From Spirochaetota bacterium (GTDB lineage Bacteria; Spirochaetota; Spirochaetia; Treponematales; Treponemataceae), in NCBI GenBank assembly GCA_023398165.1, contig JAEWSQ010000007.1, positions 372,001-436,000 of the forward strand: DNA of 64,000 nucleotides. Reading direction: 5' to 3'. Position numbers and translations under genes: made by a program. The notes beneath the pieces were generated by a model, which saw nothing but the letters and a program-made list of their open reading frames with translations, did not search any database and was not told the DNA's origin. Of this stretch, positions 17,200-27,147 are shown piece by piece. The number at the start of each line of letters is the position of its first letter. Within the stretch, counting starts at the first letter, position 1.

Positions 17200-18942
17200 A
17201 TGAGTAAACGAAGCCGTTTTCTTCTCATTCTGGTAATAATCGGTGTGTGTTTTGCCTTTTTATGGCCTTCAATTAACTGGTATTTGCGTACCCCGAAAGA
17301 AGATCAGGCACTAGCCCTTAGTTCGCTGGAATCGATCAAGGATTATTCACGGGTTAAAGCCTCTGAAGATGTTAAGGAATTAAAGGCTCTGACAAGAGAC
17401 AACCCTTCGTCTCAAGTTCCGGAACAATATTCCTACCTTGTAAAAGAAGCCAGAAAAAATTATAAAGGCATGGATAAAGCCGTTCCGAAAAATATGACTA
17501 TCCGTGATGTGTTAGCATCGTTCTCCAACGAAGCTGAACTTCTGTCCGCTGTGGAAACACGCTATAGAAGTGAAATACTCAACGATAAGAGCAAATACAA
17601 TAATTCTGTTAAACTCGGTCTTGATCTTTCAGGCGGTATGAGTGTTATTGTAAAAGCAGATCTTGATGCTGCTGCTGCGACGCAGGAAGGTTTGACAGCC
17701 GATGAGATTGCCCTTTTCAAAGAAGATGCCATGGCTCAGGCTGTTGAAACGTTAACCGGCAGAATTGATAAATTCGGCTTGACAGAACCGGTAATCAGAA
17801 AACAGGGCGAGAACCGTATTTATATTGAAATTCCCGGCGCCGCTGAAGCAGACAGCATCAATTCCATCATCATGGGCAAGGGTATTCTTAATTTCCGTCT
17901 GGTGGACACTGAAGCGACAACAGCATTCAACACCTACTATAGTACACATCCTTCCGAAACCTTTACTGCAAAGGGTGAACTGCTCGATCTTTCGATAATA
18001 CCTTCAGATACTGAAGTTTTAGGACTCTATTCGAAGGATGAATACGACCTTGATGAAAGAATCGGCTATCTTGTTGTAAAAAAAGAAGTAGTTCTTGACG
18101 GTAAACACATCAAATCTGCTGAAATTGGAAGCGATCAGTATACCGGGAAACCCCAGGTTAATTTCATCCTCGATGCTGAAGGCGCAACAATTTTCGGCGA
18201 CTTTACCACAGCGCATGAGGGCGACTCGCTTGCCATTGTATCTGACGATAAAATTAAATCGTATGCAACAATACAGGAGCCTATCACAGGCGGACAGGTT
18301 GCTCTTTCAGGTTTCGGGCTAGAGGAAGCTAATGCAATAAAGAAGGTTCTTCAGACTGCATGGCTTAATGTACCGCTCACTGTTGAAAGTCAGCAGGTAA
18401 TCGGCGCCTCTCTTGGCGAGCTTGCGATTAAAGAAGGCTTAACCGCCCTTGCGGTAGGTATTCTTGCTGTCATGGTGTTTATGCTTATCTGGTATAAGGG
18501 TGCCGGTATTAACGCGGTTGTTGCACAGATATTGAACCTCTTCCTTCTTATAGGTATTCTCTCGGCTTTCAACCTGACGCTGACGCTCCCGAGTATTGCA
18601 GGTATGATTCTTACTATAGGTATGGCGGTAGATGCCAACGTTGTTATCTTTGAGCGTATTAAAGATGAACTCCGGCTTGGAAAGAGCAGAGCTGCAGCGG
18701 TGAACTCAGGATTTGACCGTGCTTTCTGGGCTATTATGGATTCGAATATTACGACATTCATTGCAGCGATCTTCCTTTCGCAGCTTGGTTCCGGTCCTAT
18801 CCAGGGATTTGCTGTCAGCCTTGCAATAGGTGTTATATCATCGGTCTTTACAGCTTTATTTGTATCACGGCTGATATTCGACTTTGGTACACAGGTACTT
18901 AAGAGCGAAAAACTAAGCATCAGCTGGAGGATTGGAAAATGA
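17200..18942 (+). CDS. secD: SecD, protein translocase subunit
   Basis: A 580-residue RND-family membrane protein. One N-terminal helix is followed by a large periplasmic domain (about 30-400) containing LGLDLSGGMSVIV, and then five C-terminal helices with the conserved SIAGMILTIGMAVDANVVIF segment whose Asp is needed for proton-driven pulling of exported proteins. The periplasmic part includes FRLVDTEA and QVNFILDAEGA, as in other SecD proteins. The gene overlaps secF by 4 nt (ATGA) and belongs to yajC-secD-secF. Confidence 0.96.
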   Translation: MSKRSRFLLILVIIGVCFAFLWPSINWYLRTPKEDQALALSSLESIKDYSRVKASEDVKELKALTRDNPSSQVPEQYSYLVKEARKNYKGMDKAVPKNMTIRDVLASFSNEAELLSAVETRYRSEILNDKSKYNNSVKLGLDLSGGMSVIVKADLDAAAATQEGLTADEIALFKEDAMAQAVETLTGRIDKFGLTEPVIRKQGENRIYIEIPGAAEADSINSIIMGKGILNFRLVDTEATTAFNTYYSTHPSETFTAKGELLDLSIIPSDTEVLGLYSKDEYDLDERIGYLVVKKEVVLDGKHIKSAEIGSDQYTGKPQVNFILDAEGATIFGDFTTAHEGDSLAIVSDDKIKSYATIQEPITGGQVALSGFGLEEANAIKKVLQTAWLNVPLTVESQQVIGASLGELAIKEGLTALAVGILAVMVFMLIWYKGAGINAVVAQILNLFLLIGILSAFNLTLTLPSIAGMILTIGMAVDANVVIFERIKDELRLGKSRAAAVNSGFDRAFWAIMDSNITTFIAAIFLSQLGSGPIQGFAVSLAIGVISSVFTALFVSRLIFDFGTQVLKSEKLSISWRIGK

Positions 18943-20174
18943 AAAAGGTAATCCGTTTTAGTAAATTTTTTATTCCGGCTGTAATATTCAGCAGTGCAAT
19001 TATTCTCGGCGGTCTTGTCATGCTTTTTACAACGGGAATTAATTTCGGTATTGATTTTAGACCGGGTTTAATTCAGGAGATCCGTATAAGCAATACTGCT
19101 TTTCAAATAAGCTATAAGGGTGCTTCATCAATAACAATCGAAACATCCGCTCAGGGGCTTGATCTGGTTGTAAGCGGATTGGGTTCAGAAAAAACAACAC
19201 ATTCCTTCGGATATATTAACTACAAGACCATCGGTGAAATAGTTCAGTCAATTAATACTGTAGAAGGTGTGAGCGCCGTATTAAAGGCTCCCTCTTCAAC
19301 ACCTGCTTCGGAACTGTTTACCTCGTCGGCATTTTCTAACGTTTTAGGCACAGCTCCGATTAATGTATTTTATTTTGATCCTTCCTCTGAAATTAAAATA
19401 GAGGATGTCCGTTCAGCACTTCAGAGTATAACGGATTCATCAGTAAAATCTGTAGGAAATAAGGCTGATAATGCTTTTCAAGTCCGTGTCGGTGATGACG
19501 GAACAGACACAGAAATGAGCAAGAAGATCCAGTCACAGGTGTATGAACTTCTGGTTCAAAAATTCGGAGAGGATAGAATTGCAGTAGTAAAAACAGACTA
19601 CGTAGCATCACAGTTTTCAAAATCCCTCGCTGCCCAGGTAATCATTCTTGTTGTCGCAACTCTTATGATGATCTGGATTTACTCGACCATACGTTTCAAA
19701 TGGGACTTTGCCCTAGGTGCTGTTCTTGCAATTATTCATGATGCTCTCATCATGGTTGCTTTTATTACCTTTACCCAGATGGAATTTAATTCAATAACGA
19801 TTGCAGCAATTCTTACAATTATTGGTTATTCAATCAACGATACCATCGTAGTTCTTGACCGCGTCCGTGAGAACATTAAGCTTGTCAAGGTTGAAAAGTT
19901 CAAGGATATTCTTGATCTTTCTCAAACAGAGATTTTAAGCAGAACGATAATCACAACAGTAACGACGCTTTTAGCTGTTATATCGCTGTATCTTTTTACT
20001 TCAGGAAGCATGAAAGATTTTGCTTTTGCCCTGATGATCGGTATGATTTCCGGTGTATACTCGACCATTTTCATCACGGGAGCCTTCGTTGCCCTTGTTA
20101 GAAGAAATTGGAAAGCGAGCGATGATGAAAAGAAAACACAGATAAAAGAAATGGCTGAAGAAATTACAGAGTAA
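18939..20174 (+). CDS. secF: SecF, protein translocase subunit
   Basis: A 411-residue partner of SecD with GINFGIDFRPG after the first helix and ILTIIGYSINDTIVVLDRVREN in the fourth helix region, the SecF hallmarks. It is about 90-100 residues longer than the common ~310, and the extra length lies in the first periplasmic segment (residues about 45-230), which also carries SerThr-rich stretches. This enlargement is a difference to note, not a defect. Translation is coupled to secD. Confidence 0.95.
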   Translation: MKKVIRFSKFFIPAVIFSSAIILGGLVMLFTTGINFGIDFRPGLIQEIRISNTAFQISYKGASSITIETSAQGLDLVVSGLGSEKTTHSFGYINYKTIGEIVQSINTVEGVSAVLKAPSSTPASELFTSSAFSNVLGTAPINVFYFDPSSEIKIEDVRSALQSITDSSVKSVGNKADNAFQVRVGDDGTDTEMSKKIQSQVYELLVQKFGEDRIAVVKTDYVASQFSKSLAAQVIILVVATLMMIWIYSTIRFKWDFALGAVLAIIHDALIMVAFITFTQMEFNSITIAAILTIIGYSINDTIVVLDRVRENIKLVKVEKFKDILDLSQTEILSRTIITTVTTLLAVISLYLFTSGSMKDFAFALMIGMISGVYSTIFITGAFVALVRRNWKASDDEKKTQIKEMAEEITE

Positions 20175-20244
20175 TTCTTGCGTAATTACTTTGAAGAGGA
20201 TTATCCGTATGAGATGTCAGGCATACGCCGGGCACTTCATTTAC

Positions 20245-20280
20245 TGGATAGTCCTTTTTTTTTATGGTATAGTAAGAGCA
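20245..20280 (+). promoter_or_regulatory. Possible leaderless-type promoter of the ttcA-like gene
   Basis: -35 TGGATA (20245-20250), a 17-bp spacer, -10 TATAGT (20268-20273), then 7 nt to ATG 20281. Only a weak AAGAG lies before the ATG. Less convincing than the other leaderless cases. Confidence 0.35.
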
Positions 20281-20988
20281 ATGAGCCAGCCTAAATTATT
20301 CCGTATTATAGATAAAGCAATGTTTGATTATAACCTCATCGAAAACGGCGACAACATTCTTGTTGGAGTCTCGGGAGGGAAGGATTCGACTTCGCTTGTT
20401 CACTACTTCTCTCAAAGACGGATTCAAAAAAGGGAAGATTTTTCGTTTACTGCTGTTCATATACATACCGATATAAGCCCTCCTTTGTCGGAAGAGCTCG
20501 TTTCTCTGTTCAAATCATGGAATGTTGACTTGAGAATACTGCGCATAAGCGTTCTTGAGCGGCTTAAAGAGGGAAAGAAAATGAACTGCTGGTGGTGTTC
20601 CACACAGCGGAGAACCGAACTGAATAGTTATGCAATTGAAAACGGTTTCAATAAGATTGCATTAGGACATCATCTTGATGATATGCTTGAAACCCTCGTA
20701 ATGAATGTTCTTTCTAAGGGAGAGCTTTCAACAATGCCTCCGTATCTTTCTTATGAAAAATACCCTGTGACTGTTATCAGGCCGCTTATTCTGTGCGATG
20801 AAAAAACGATTATTTCACATGCTGTAGAGCATCAGTTTAAAAGCGCCACCTGCACCTGCACGTATCAGGATAACTCTGCCCGTAAAGATGCCCGTAAAAA
20901 AATTGCTGACCTTACGCAGGGTAAATATGATGTAAAGATGAAGATAGTTAAGGCCTTACAGAATATTAAGAGCGAGTATCTTCCGTAA
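20281..20988 (+). CDS. TtcA-family ATP pyrophosphatase (tRNA thiolation type)
   Basis: A 235-residue PP-loop protein. SGGKDST near residue 30 is the ATP pyrophosphatase motif; CWWC and later CTCTY cysteine pairs are placed as in TtcA-type enzymes that hold a 4Fe-4S cluster, and ALGHHLDDMLETL is the family's central segment. TtcA makes 2-thiocytidine at position 32 of some tRNAs. I call the family rather than the exact substrate. I start at ATG 20281; the frame opens at 20191, but the added 30 residues are hydrophobic, unlike the family, and would contain the promoter. Its stop converges on pncB. Confidence 0.82.
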   Translation: MSQPKLFRIIDKAMFDYNLIENGDNILVGVSGGKDSTSLVHYFSQRRIQKREDFSFTAVHIHTDISPPLSEELVSLFKSWNVDLRILRISVLERLKEGKKMNCWWCSTQRRTELNSYAIENGFNKIALGHHLDDMLETLVMNVLSKGELSTMPPYLSYEKYPVTVIRPLILCDEKTIISHAVEHQFKSATCTCTYQDNSARKDARKKIADLTQGKYDVKMKIVKALQNIKSEYLP

Positions 20989-21004
20989 AACGTAACTGGT
21001 ACTA

Positions 21005-22483
21005 TCAGTTTTGCTGGTGTATTCTGTTCTGTATGTGTTCAAGCTTCAGGTTCTTGAGTTTCTCTGTGATGGATACCTTGTACACATGCGGATTTAGTAA
21101 TCGTTTATAGGTTTTATCAAATGTTTCAAGCTGCTGTATCATGGTTAGTCTGCTTTCTTTGAGAGTCGACTCCGGATCCCGGGATTTGCCGGTTCTTTTC
21201 CCGTTTTCGATGCGTTTTTTTAAAAGCGGTTCGATCGCTGAAGGGGAAAAGCTGAACTGCCGGTAATCTCCCGACGGATGATAAAAAGTTGTCTCTATAT
21301 CAGTGTGTAAAACTTCATCGCTGAGGGCTAAAATGTCGGCTTTTGCAGAGCCGTCCTTGTCATAGAGCCTCCATACATTTTTTATTCCGGGATTTGTTGT
21401 TTTATCGGGATTATCTGAAAACTTCATTGCGGTAACATTTTTATGTGTCTTAGTATCCATCCGTGAACAAAGCTTATAGACGCCGGTAAAGGAAGCCTCG
21501 TTTCCGCCTGTTACCATATGTGTTCCAACTCCCCAGCTGTTAATCGGCGCGTTTTGAAGTAAAAGGTTTTCTATTATTTCCTCGGTCAACTCATTTGAAA
21601 CGGTAATAAAGGCATCGGGCAGACCTGCTTTATCAAGCTGTTTACGGACTTCTGCGGCTAAATACTGAATATCCCCTGAATCGAGGCGTACTCCGAAATT
21701 ATACCCCTGTTCCGTCAGTTTTTTGCCTGCAGTAATGGCATTTTTAATTCCGGAATTGAGTGTGTCGTAGGTGTCAATAAGAAACACCGATTTATCTTTA
21801 TAAAGATCGGCATAGGCTTCAAATGCCTCAAGCTCGGTGGGAAAAGACATAATCCATGAATGAGCCATCGTACCCTGTACCGGTATTCCGTACAGTTTGC
21901 CTGCGAGGGTGTTGCTTGTCCCCGATGCTCCTCCGATATACGCTGAGCGTGAGGCGCTGAGTGCGCCGTCATTCCCCTGTGCTCTGCGGAGTCCGAATTC
22001 CATTATTCTGCCTTTTTTACTTGCAAGCCAAACTCTCGCGGTTTTTGTCGCAATGAGGCTTTGAAAATTAATGGTATTTAGAACAAGTCCCTCAATAATT
22101 TGAGCTTCTATGAGATTAGCGTGTACACGAATGAGCGGTTCATTCGGGAATATTACCGATCCTTCATCCATCGCATAGACCGTGCCTGAAAAGCGGAATG
22201 AGGCAAGATAGGTTAAAAAATCTTTTTCGAAGAAATTAAGGGATTCAAGGTATGCAATATCTTCTTCCGAAAAAGAAAAGGAAGTTAATGCATCTATAAG
22301 AGGTTCTATACCGGCTAAAATTGAAAACCCTCCTTCAAACGGCTGCCGGCGGAAAAACATATCGAATACGGCAGTACTGTCCATGTGGTTTTTCCAGTAG
22401 CCCTGCGCCATAGTCAGCTCGTAAAAATCGGTAAATAGGGCGCTGTGTGCCGGCGGACAGAGGGGTTTTGCGGTGAAAGACAT
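21005..22483 (-). CDS. pncB: Nicotinate phosphoribosyltransferase
   Basis: A 492-residue enzyme of NAD salvage that converts nicotinate and PRPP to nicotinate mononucleotide with ATP. Seen are TDFYELTMAQGYW at the N-terminus, EFGLRRAQGNDGA, the active-site histidine segment GTMAHSW, and LIDTYDTLNSG. The start is ATG 22483, with GGAGGA ending 4 nt before it; a TTG at 22495 opens the same frame but lies within the ribosome site. The flavin reductase gene is 21 bp upstream on the same strand, so both may form one transcript. Confidence 0.93.
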   Translation of the reverse strand: MSFTAKPLCPPAHSALFTDFYELTMAQGYWKNHMDSTAVFDMFFRRQPFEGGFSILAGIEPLIDALTSFSFSEEDIAYLESLNFFEKDFLTYLASFRFSGTVYAMDEGSVIFPNEPLIRVHANLIEAQIIEGLVLNTINFQSLIATKTARVWLASKKGRIMEFGLRRAQGNDGALSASRSAYIGGASGTSNTLAGKLYGIPVQGTMAHSWIMSFPTELEAFEAYADLYKDKSVFLIDTYDTLNSGIKNAITAGKKLTEQGYNFGVRLDSGDIQYLAAEVRKQLDKAGLPDAFITVSNELTEEIIENLLLQNAPINSWGVGTHMVTGGNEASFTGVYKLCSRMDTKTHKNVTAMKFSDNPDKTTNPGIKNVWRLYDKDGSAKADILALSDEVLHTDIETTFYHPSGDYRQFSFSPSAIEPLLKKRIENGKRTGKSRDPESTLKESRLTMIQQLETFDKTYKRLLNPHVYKVSITEKLKNLKLEHIQNRIHQQN

Positions 22484-22504
22484 AGATTCCTCCAATATGT
22501 AAGG

Positions 22505-23041
22505 TTATTTTTGTTTCCAAACTTGGGTTATTTCGCCGATGTACATTTTATGAAAATCATTCCCGCTGTAAACAGAGGAAATAATTGAAGAGTCTGTAAA
22601 GTTTTGCGCTTTTATAACATCTGCATACATTTTTCTGCATTCGAGTATAAGGGATGCCTCTTCGAAAGCGACAGATCCGTTTTCACAGGCAAAAGGGGTT
22701 AATCCTGCATCATACACTTTATTGGTATTCTTACCCGATACTTTTCCGCAAAGCGATAAGGCTTCTTTGTATGAAGGGGAGAAAAAAGAAAGGGTAAAAA
22801 CATCTTCTTTTTCAGTAAAAGTATACGTAAACCTCTGAGGTCTGACAAAAATGAAGGCGGCGGGTTTATTCCAAAGAAAGCCCAGACCGCCCCAGCTGGC
22901 GGTCATTGTGTTGAAGGTTTTATCGGTCTGTTTCTGTCCCTCGGAAAATGTTCCGGCTGTTATGAGCATCCATTGCTGTCCTATGAGTTTAATGCTGTTT
23001 TCTGTGAGGTCATCCGCATCAATGCTTGTAAAGTGTTTCAT
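22505..23041 (-). CDS. Flavin reductase family protein (FMN-binding split barrel)
   Basis: A 178-residue protein like the flavin reductase/NADH-FMN oxidoreductase family: TFNTMTASWGGLGFLWNKPA and FIFVRPQRFT form the FMN-binding part of the split barrel, and TLSFF and SGKNTNKV follow as in small anaerobe members. Such proteins bind FMN and reduce it or small substrates. The partner is unknown. The ATG has no ribosome site and lies 6 nt after a -10 box, implying a leaderless message. It precedes pncB, whose NAD product is thematically related, but a functional link is a guess. Confidence 0.8.
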   Translation of the reverse strand: MKHFTSIDADDLTENSIKLIGQQWMLITAGTFSEGQKQTDKTFNTMTASWGGLGFLWNKPAAFIFVRPQRFTYTFTEKEDVFTLSFFSPSYKEALSLCGKVSGKNTNKVYDAGLTPFACENGSVAFEEASLILECRKMYADVIKAQNFTDSSIISSVYSGNDFHKMYIGEITQVWKQK

Positions 23042-23076
23042 AGATTAATTGTATAAGTATATTATAAGAGTGTAAA
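23042..23076 (-). promoter_or_regulatory. Leaderless-type promoter of the flavin reductase gene
   Basis: Minus strand: -35 TTTACA (23076-23071), a 17-bp spacer, -10 TACAAT (23053-23048), then exactly 6 nt to ATG 23041. No Shine-Dalgarno sequence. Confidence 0.55.
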
Positions 23077-23111
23077 GACGGTATGCAGAGAGCGGAAATC
23101 AAAAAAAATAA

Positions 23112-23140
23112 TTGTAAGAGGCTTTGAAGTATGGTAGTAT
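23112..23140 (+). promoter_or_regulatory. Promoter of the nucleotide cyclase gene
   Basis: -35 TTGTAA (23112-23117), a 17-bp spacer, -10 TAGTAT (23135-23140). A normal leader of about 15 nt with a GGAGGA ribosome site follows, in contrast to the divergent flavin reductase gene. Confidence 0.5.
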
Positions 23141-23161
23141 GACCTACAGTATGGAGGAGAT

Positions 23162-25045
23162 ATGAAAGAAAAAAGTCAAAATACGCGGCCTAAGAAAGTA
23201 AAGTATCCCATAAGCCTGCAGATTATCAGTATATTCAGCATTCTTGTAGTCCTTGCTTTGGGGATTATTACTGTTCTTGTAACCTACTTTATGTCGGAAG
23301 ATGTACGGCGGACAGCAGAGGAGAATAATCATACTATTAACAGCCGCAGCGCCTCTGAAGTCAACAGCGCTTTTACATCGGTACAGTCTAATGTTTTTCT
23401 TTTAATTGATATGCTCAATGCCTCTTCATCCTTTGAAAATCTGGGCAATCAGACGGTAAGCCTCTTTTTTGAAAGAAATCCTTCGATAATATCTATATCG
23501 CTTCCTGACGGAACAGAGCTGCAGAATCCTTCTTATTTTGCTCAAGGTTTATTTGAATCCACCACTCCTTCCTTTTTCATACAGCGCAATACCGATGCCT
23601 TGAACCTTGCGGCTTCCGGAGGATCGGCTGCATTAAATGCTTCCCCGGTTTTCGGCGAGCTTGTCTGCGCCTTATTTTGTCCTGTGGAAATTGACGGAAC
23701 AGGAAAAGCGGTGGTTATTTTCTACTCGATGAATGCATTAACAGAGAGTTTTTCAAGCAGCACCATAAACAGTTCTTATATCGTTAATCATCAGTCTTCT
23801 CTCATCCTCCATCCCGATTATGAACTTGTTCTGGAGGGTAAGGATTATTCGAAAAAACCACTCATACGGATCATGAGGGAGAATAATGATGATAACCGGC
23901 AAATTCTCATAACCGATGATGACGGTAAAGAATACTTTGCTTCGTATTCCAAACTTGATTTCGGCGATACGGCTGTTATTACCACCGTAGAAAGCAGCGT
24001 TATTTTCAGCTCTGTTACTGACACAACGCTCCGCAATTCATATCTTTCAGCATCCGTCTTATTTCTTTCAATTTTGTGCATCTGGTTCTGGTCAAAATCC
24101 ATAAGTACTCCTGTTAAAAATCTTGCAGTTGCTGCACACCGGATTGAGGAAGGAAATTTTATTATTGATCTTCACCACCCGAGGGATGATGAACTTGGAG
24201 TACTCACAGACAGTTTCGTAAGCATGGGAAAAGGACTTGCAGAAAGAGAACGGCTCAAGGATACATTCGGCCGTTTCATTAATAAAGAGATTGCGGAGAA
24301 GGCAATGCGGGGGGAATTAACGCTCGGCGGCGAGAATAAATTTACCACTATCTTTTTCTCCGACATACGGTCCTTCACCGCAATGTCTGAAAACCTTGAA
24401 CCGCATGAGGTTGTTGAATTTCTCAATGATTACATGACCCGGATGGTTCGCTGCGTTAATGAGACTGGAGGGGTTGTAGACAAGTATATTGGTGATGCAA
24501 TAATGGCTGTCTGGGGTGCACCTGTATCTTCAGGAGACACTGCACATGATGCTTTAAACTGTGTGCGCTCTGCCATGATGATGAGGGCTGAACTGTTTAC
24601 CTTGAACAAACTGCGGGAAAAAGAAAATAAGAGTCCTATTAAAATCGGCTGCGGAATTAATTCAGGCCCCGTTGTTGCAGGACAGATAGGATCGACAGAG
24701 CGGATGGAATATACTGTCATAGGCGATGCTGTTAATCTTGCCTCCCGTACCGAATCGCTTAATAAACCGCTGGGAACTGATATATTGATTACTGAAAACA
24801 CATACAAACTAATTAAGGATTCTGTTGTTGTTGAAGAAATGCCTTCGGTAACAGTGAAGGGAAAGACAGATCCCATACGGCTCTTTGCCGTGGTGAATAT
24901 TCCCGGTGCAGATGATATTAAAGGAGCCGGTGAAAAAGGTCCTAAAACAATGGCCCAGGTCCGCTCTGTTTTAGGTATTGTTACTCCCGATTTAACAAAG
25001 GTAGATGTTGATGCAGAAGAAAAGAAATATTCAATTAAAGCTTAG
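23162..25045 (+). CDS. Membrane-bound class III adenylate/guanylate cyclase
   Basis: A 627-residue sensor cyclase. Helix 1 (about 20-43) and helix 2 (about 297-315) bracket a ~250-residue periplasmic sensor of Cache-like character. A HAMP linker (ISTPVKNLAVAAHRIEEGNF) leads to a class III catalytic domain at about 390-580. Metal-binding aspartates are in FFSDIRSFTAMS and KYIGDAIMAVWG; MEYTVIGDAVNLASR carries the threonine that, with the lysine before TTIFFSD, favours ATP over GTP, so cAMP is the likely product. It has a strong ribosome site. The following FecR gene starts inside its 3' end (35 bp overlap), suggesting coupled expression; as I recall, treponemes such as T. pallidum also keep a cyclase near FecR-domain genes. 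Confidence 0.9.
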   Translation: MKEKSQNTRPKKVKYPISLQIISIFSILVVLALGIITVLVTYFMSEDVRRTAEENNHTINSRSASEVNSAFTSVQSNVFLLIDMLNASSSFENLGNQTVSLFFERNPSIISISLPDGTELQNPSYFAQGLFESTTPSFFIQRNTDALNLAASGGSAALNASPVFGELVCALFCPVEIDGTGKAVVIFYSMNALTESFSSSTINSSYIVNHQSSLILHPDYELVLEGKDYSKKPLIRIMRENNDDNRQILITDDDGKEYFASYSKLDFGDTAVITTVESSVIFSSVTDTTLRNSYLSASVLFLSILCIWFWSKSISTPVKNLAVAAHRIEEGNFIIDLHHPRDDELGVLTDSFVSMGKGLAERERLKDTFGRFINKEIAEKAMRGELTLGGENKFTTIFFSDIRSFTAMSENLEPHEVVEFLNDYMTRMVRCVNETGGVVDKYIGDAIMAVWGAPVSSGDTAHDALNCVRSAMMMRAELFTLNKLREKENKSPIKIGCGINSGPVVAGQIGSTERMEYTVIGDAVNLASRTESLNKPLGTDILITENTYKLIKDSVVVEEMPSVTVKGKTDPIRLFAVVNIPGADDIKGAGEKGPKTMAQVRSVLGIVTPDLTKVDVDAEEKKYSIKA

Positions 25046-27140
25046 CGATATTGCCGCTGTACTCATCTGCACTTCTGCGATGTCTGTATGTTTATTTTTC
25101 TTTTTTAGCAATATTAATAAAGAACTCGTAAAAAACACGGAAGATAAAATTGCGACAATAACGTTTAAATACCGTTCAGCTCAGCGGAAATTTTCCGACG
25201 GTGTCATCTGGGATAAGCTTCGGAATAATTCAGCAGTGTATAACGGAGATACCATACGTACTGCTTCTTCTTCAGAGGCGACAGTTTTTTTTGAAAGCGG
25301 CAATTCCCTTGATCTTCATGAAAATACGCTTGCCCAGATTTATACTAAAAAGAAGGAAGGAGAAATATCAATTTTATTTGACAAAGGGAATCTTGCACTG
25401 CAGACAATCAATGATGCACAGAGGGTTACTATTGAATCTTCCAAAGGTACTATAACCATTGATTCAAAAACAAGTCTTTCTGTTTCCATTCACGAGTCGA
25501 TTCAGAAGGTACAGGTTCTTGAAGGCAATGCCGAGGTCGTTTCCGGCAATAAAGCCGTGGTTCTTTCGACAGGCGACAGCATTGAAACATCGGATACCCC
25601 CTCTGTTCTCGAAGAACCTTCAGTAACAATGATTGAGCCTATTCAAAATTACAAACGGCTTAATCACTCGGGGGAATTGACGCATATAATTTTCCGCTGG
25701 AAGACAAGCAATATGCCTATGGATGCAAGGTTGTTTCTTGATCTATACACTGACAAGAGGTTATCTGTTTTATATAAATCCTTCGATGTGACAGATGCAG
25801 AGGGTATAGATACAGCACTTTCGAACGGCATGTTTTACTGGAAGCTTTATCCTGTACTGAGTGATGCATCGCAAAAAACAAGGTACGACAGCGGGCAGCT
25901 TTTAATTCTCGATGCTCCGTCTCCCTCCATTATTACACCTAAGGATACTGTTTTCGAATATGATGCAGATGTTCCTCAAATACGTTTTATGTGGAAGGGA
26001 AACGACTGGGTTTCGCTGTATCAGGTTGAGGTAGCTGATAACAGCGACATGATAAATCCGGCGGCTGTAAAAACATCGTCTTCAGAATCGTGTTTTATTG
26101 GAAATCTGACGGAAGGAAAATGGTACTGGCGCATCGTTCCAATTTATACTATTCAAAAAACAGACTCCGTCTTTTCTTCCGATGTTCATTCTTTTTCACT
26201 CGTAAAAAGTAAACCTCAGAGCATTCCAGTACAGCCGGAAACAGCAACAGAACAGGTGAATATTGATGCTGCAGCGGAAATGGAAGCAGTGCCGAATGCC
26301 TCTCCTATTGCCGAAATCTCTTCTTCAAGTGTTTCTTCTGATCAGCACAAGATATCTTCAGCTGAATCTGATGTTCAGAAAAAAATAACTGAAGCTGTTC
26401 CCTCTGCACAAGCTTCCGATGTCCCGGCTCAAACAAAGCAGACGCAGCCTAGTCCCAAGGAGAATACCGTTGTGTTTGAAACAACGGAGATAGTAGCGCC
26501 GAAAATTGTTTTTAACGAAGTTGCACTTGAGCAGGAAGATACAGACGAAGAGTCTATCGATATTTCTACTGAAACTGAACCTCCTAAAGTTTTGATTAAA
26601 AGAATTACAAGCAGCTCTAAAACACAGGCTACAAAGGCGCTTCCGCTTACTGAAAATGATTATTCCGACTCGTTCTCATGGAGAGCCTGGAGCGACATTT
26701 CATCGGGCGGAAAATCGACGGCCTCTGTTAATACTGTAGAGGTTTTGTATAAGGAGTCTTTATTTGCGGGAGTTCAGCTTGCAGGTAATGTTAAACAGTC
26801 TTCAGTAAAGCAGTACGGATTATCGCTCTATATGTCAAATATGGACATTCCTTCTTCTCTTCGTAAGGCTAAAAACATTAAGTTTAAATTAGTCGGAGAT
26901 GGAAATGAATATTCAGTGCGTTTCGGTACATCGAATACCGGAGATCAGTATGAATGCCGTTTTGCAACACAGGCTGGAATAGTAATGGAATTTGATATAC
27001 CGTATACTATGTTCAAACAGTTTTCGGGAAAGAAAATTACCGCATTTGCGCCTGATCAAATATCGAGTTTCAGTTTTGCTCCGGTATCGCCCAAGCCTGG
27101 ATTGTACAAGCTCACTGTTTTCGATATTAACCCCTATTAA
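25011..27140 (+). CDS. FecR-domain membrane protein A, with C-terminal beta-sandwich
   Basis: A 709-residue protein: short cytoplasmic tail, one membrane helix (about 10-32), then an external FecR domain (about 70-190; DGVIWDKLRNNSAVYNGDTI, TLAQIYTKKKEGEISI). Two domain-like stretches each containing a tryptophan repeat follow (FRWKTSN and FMWKGNDWVSLYQVEVADN). A long Ser/Thr/Pro/Glu-rich linker (about 400-540) leads to a final ~150-residue beta domain resembling CIA30/CBM11-like sugar-binding modules (FSWRAWSDIS to YKLTVFDINPY). There is no FecI sigma factor or TonB receptor nearby, so it is not a classical iron-signalling FecR. I chose ATG 25011 because AAAGG lies 9 nt upstream and the paralogue also begins MQKK. 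A hairpin follows the stop. Confidence 0.75.
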   Translation: MQKKRNIQLKLSDIAAVLICTSAMSVCLFFFFSNINKELVKNTEDKIATITFKYRSAQRKFSDGVIWDKLRNNSAVYNGDTIRTASSSEATVFFESGNSLDLHENTLAQIYTKKKEGEISILFDKGNLALQTINDAQRVTIESSKGTITIDSKTSLSVSIHESIQKVQVLEGNAEVVSGNKAVVLSTGDSIETSDTPSVLEEPSVTMIEPIQNYKRLNHSGELTHIIFRWKTSNMPMDARLFLDLYTDKRLSVLYKSFDVTDAEGIDTALSNGMFYWKLYPVLSDASQKTRYDSGQLLILDAPSPSIITPKDTVFEYDADVPQIRFMWKGNDWVSLYQVEVADNSDMINPAAVKTSSSESCFIGNLTEGKWYWRIVPIYTIQKTDSVFSSDVHSFSLVKSKPQSIPVQPETATEQVNIDAAAEMEAVPNASPIAEISSSSVSSDQHKISSAESDVQKKITEAVPSAQASDVPAQTKQTQPSPKENTVVFETTEIVAPKIVFNEVALEQEDTDEESIDISTETEPPKVLIKRITSSSKTQATKALPLTENDYSDSFSWRAWSDISSGGKSTASVNTVEVLYKESLFAGVQLAGNVKQSSVKQYGLSLYMSNMDIPSSLRKAKNIKFKLVGDGNEYSVRFGTSNTGDQYECRFATQAGIVMEFDIPYTMFKQFSGKKITAFAPDQISSFSFAPVSPKPGLYKLTVFDINPY

Positions 27141-27147
27141 GATAACG

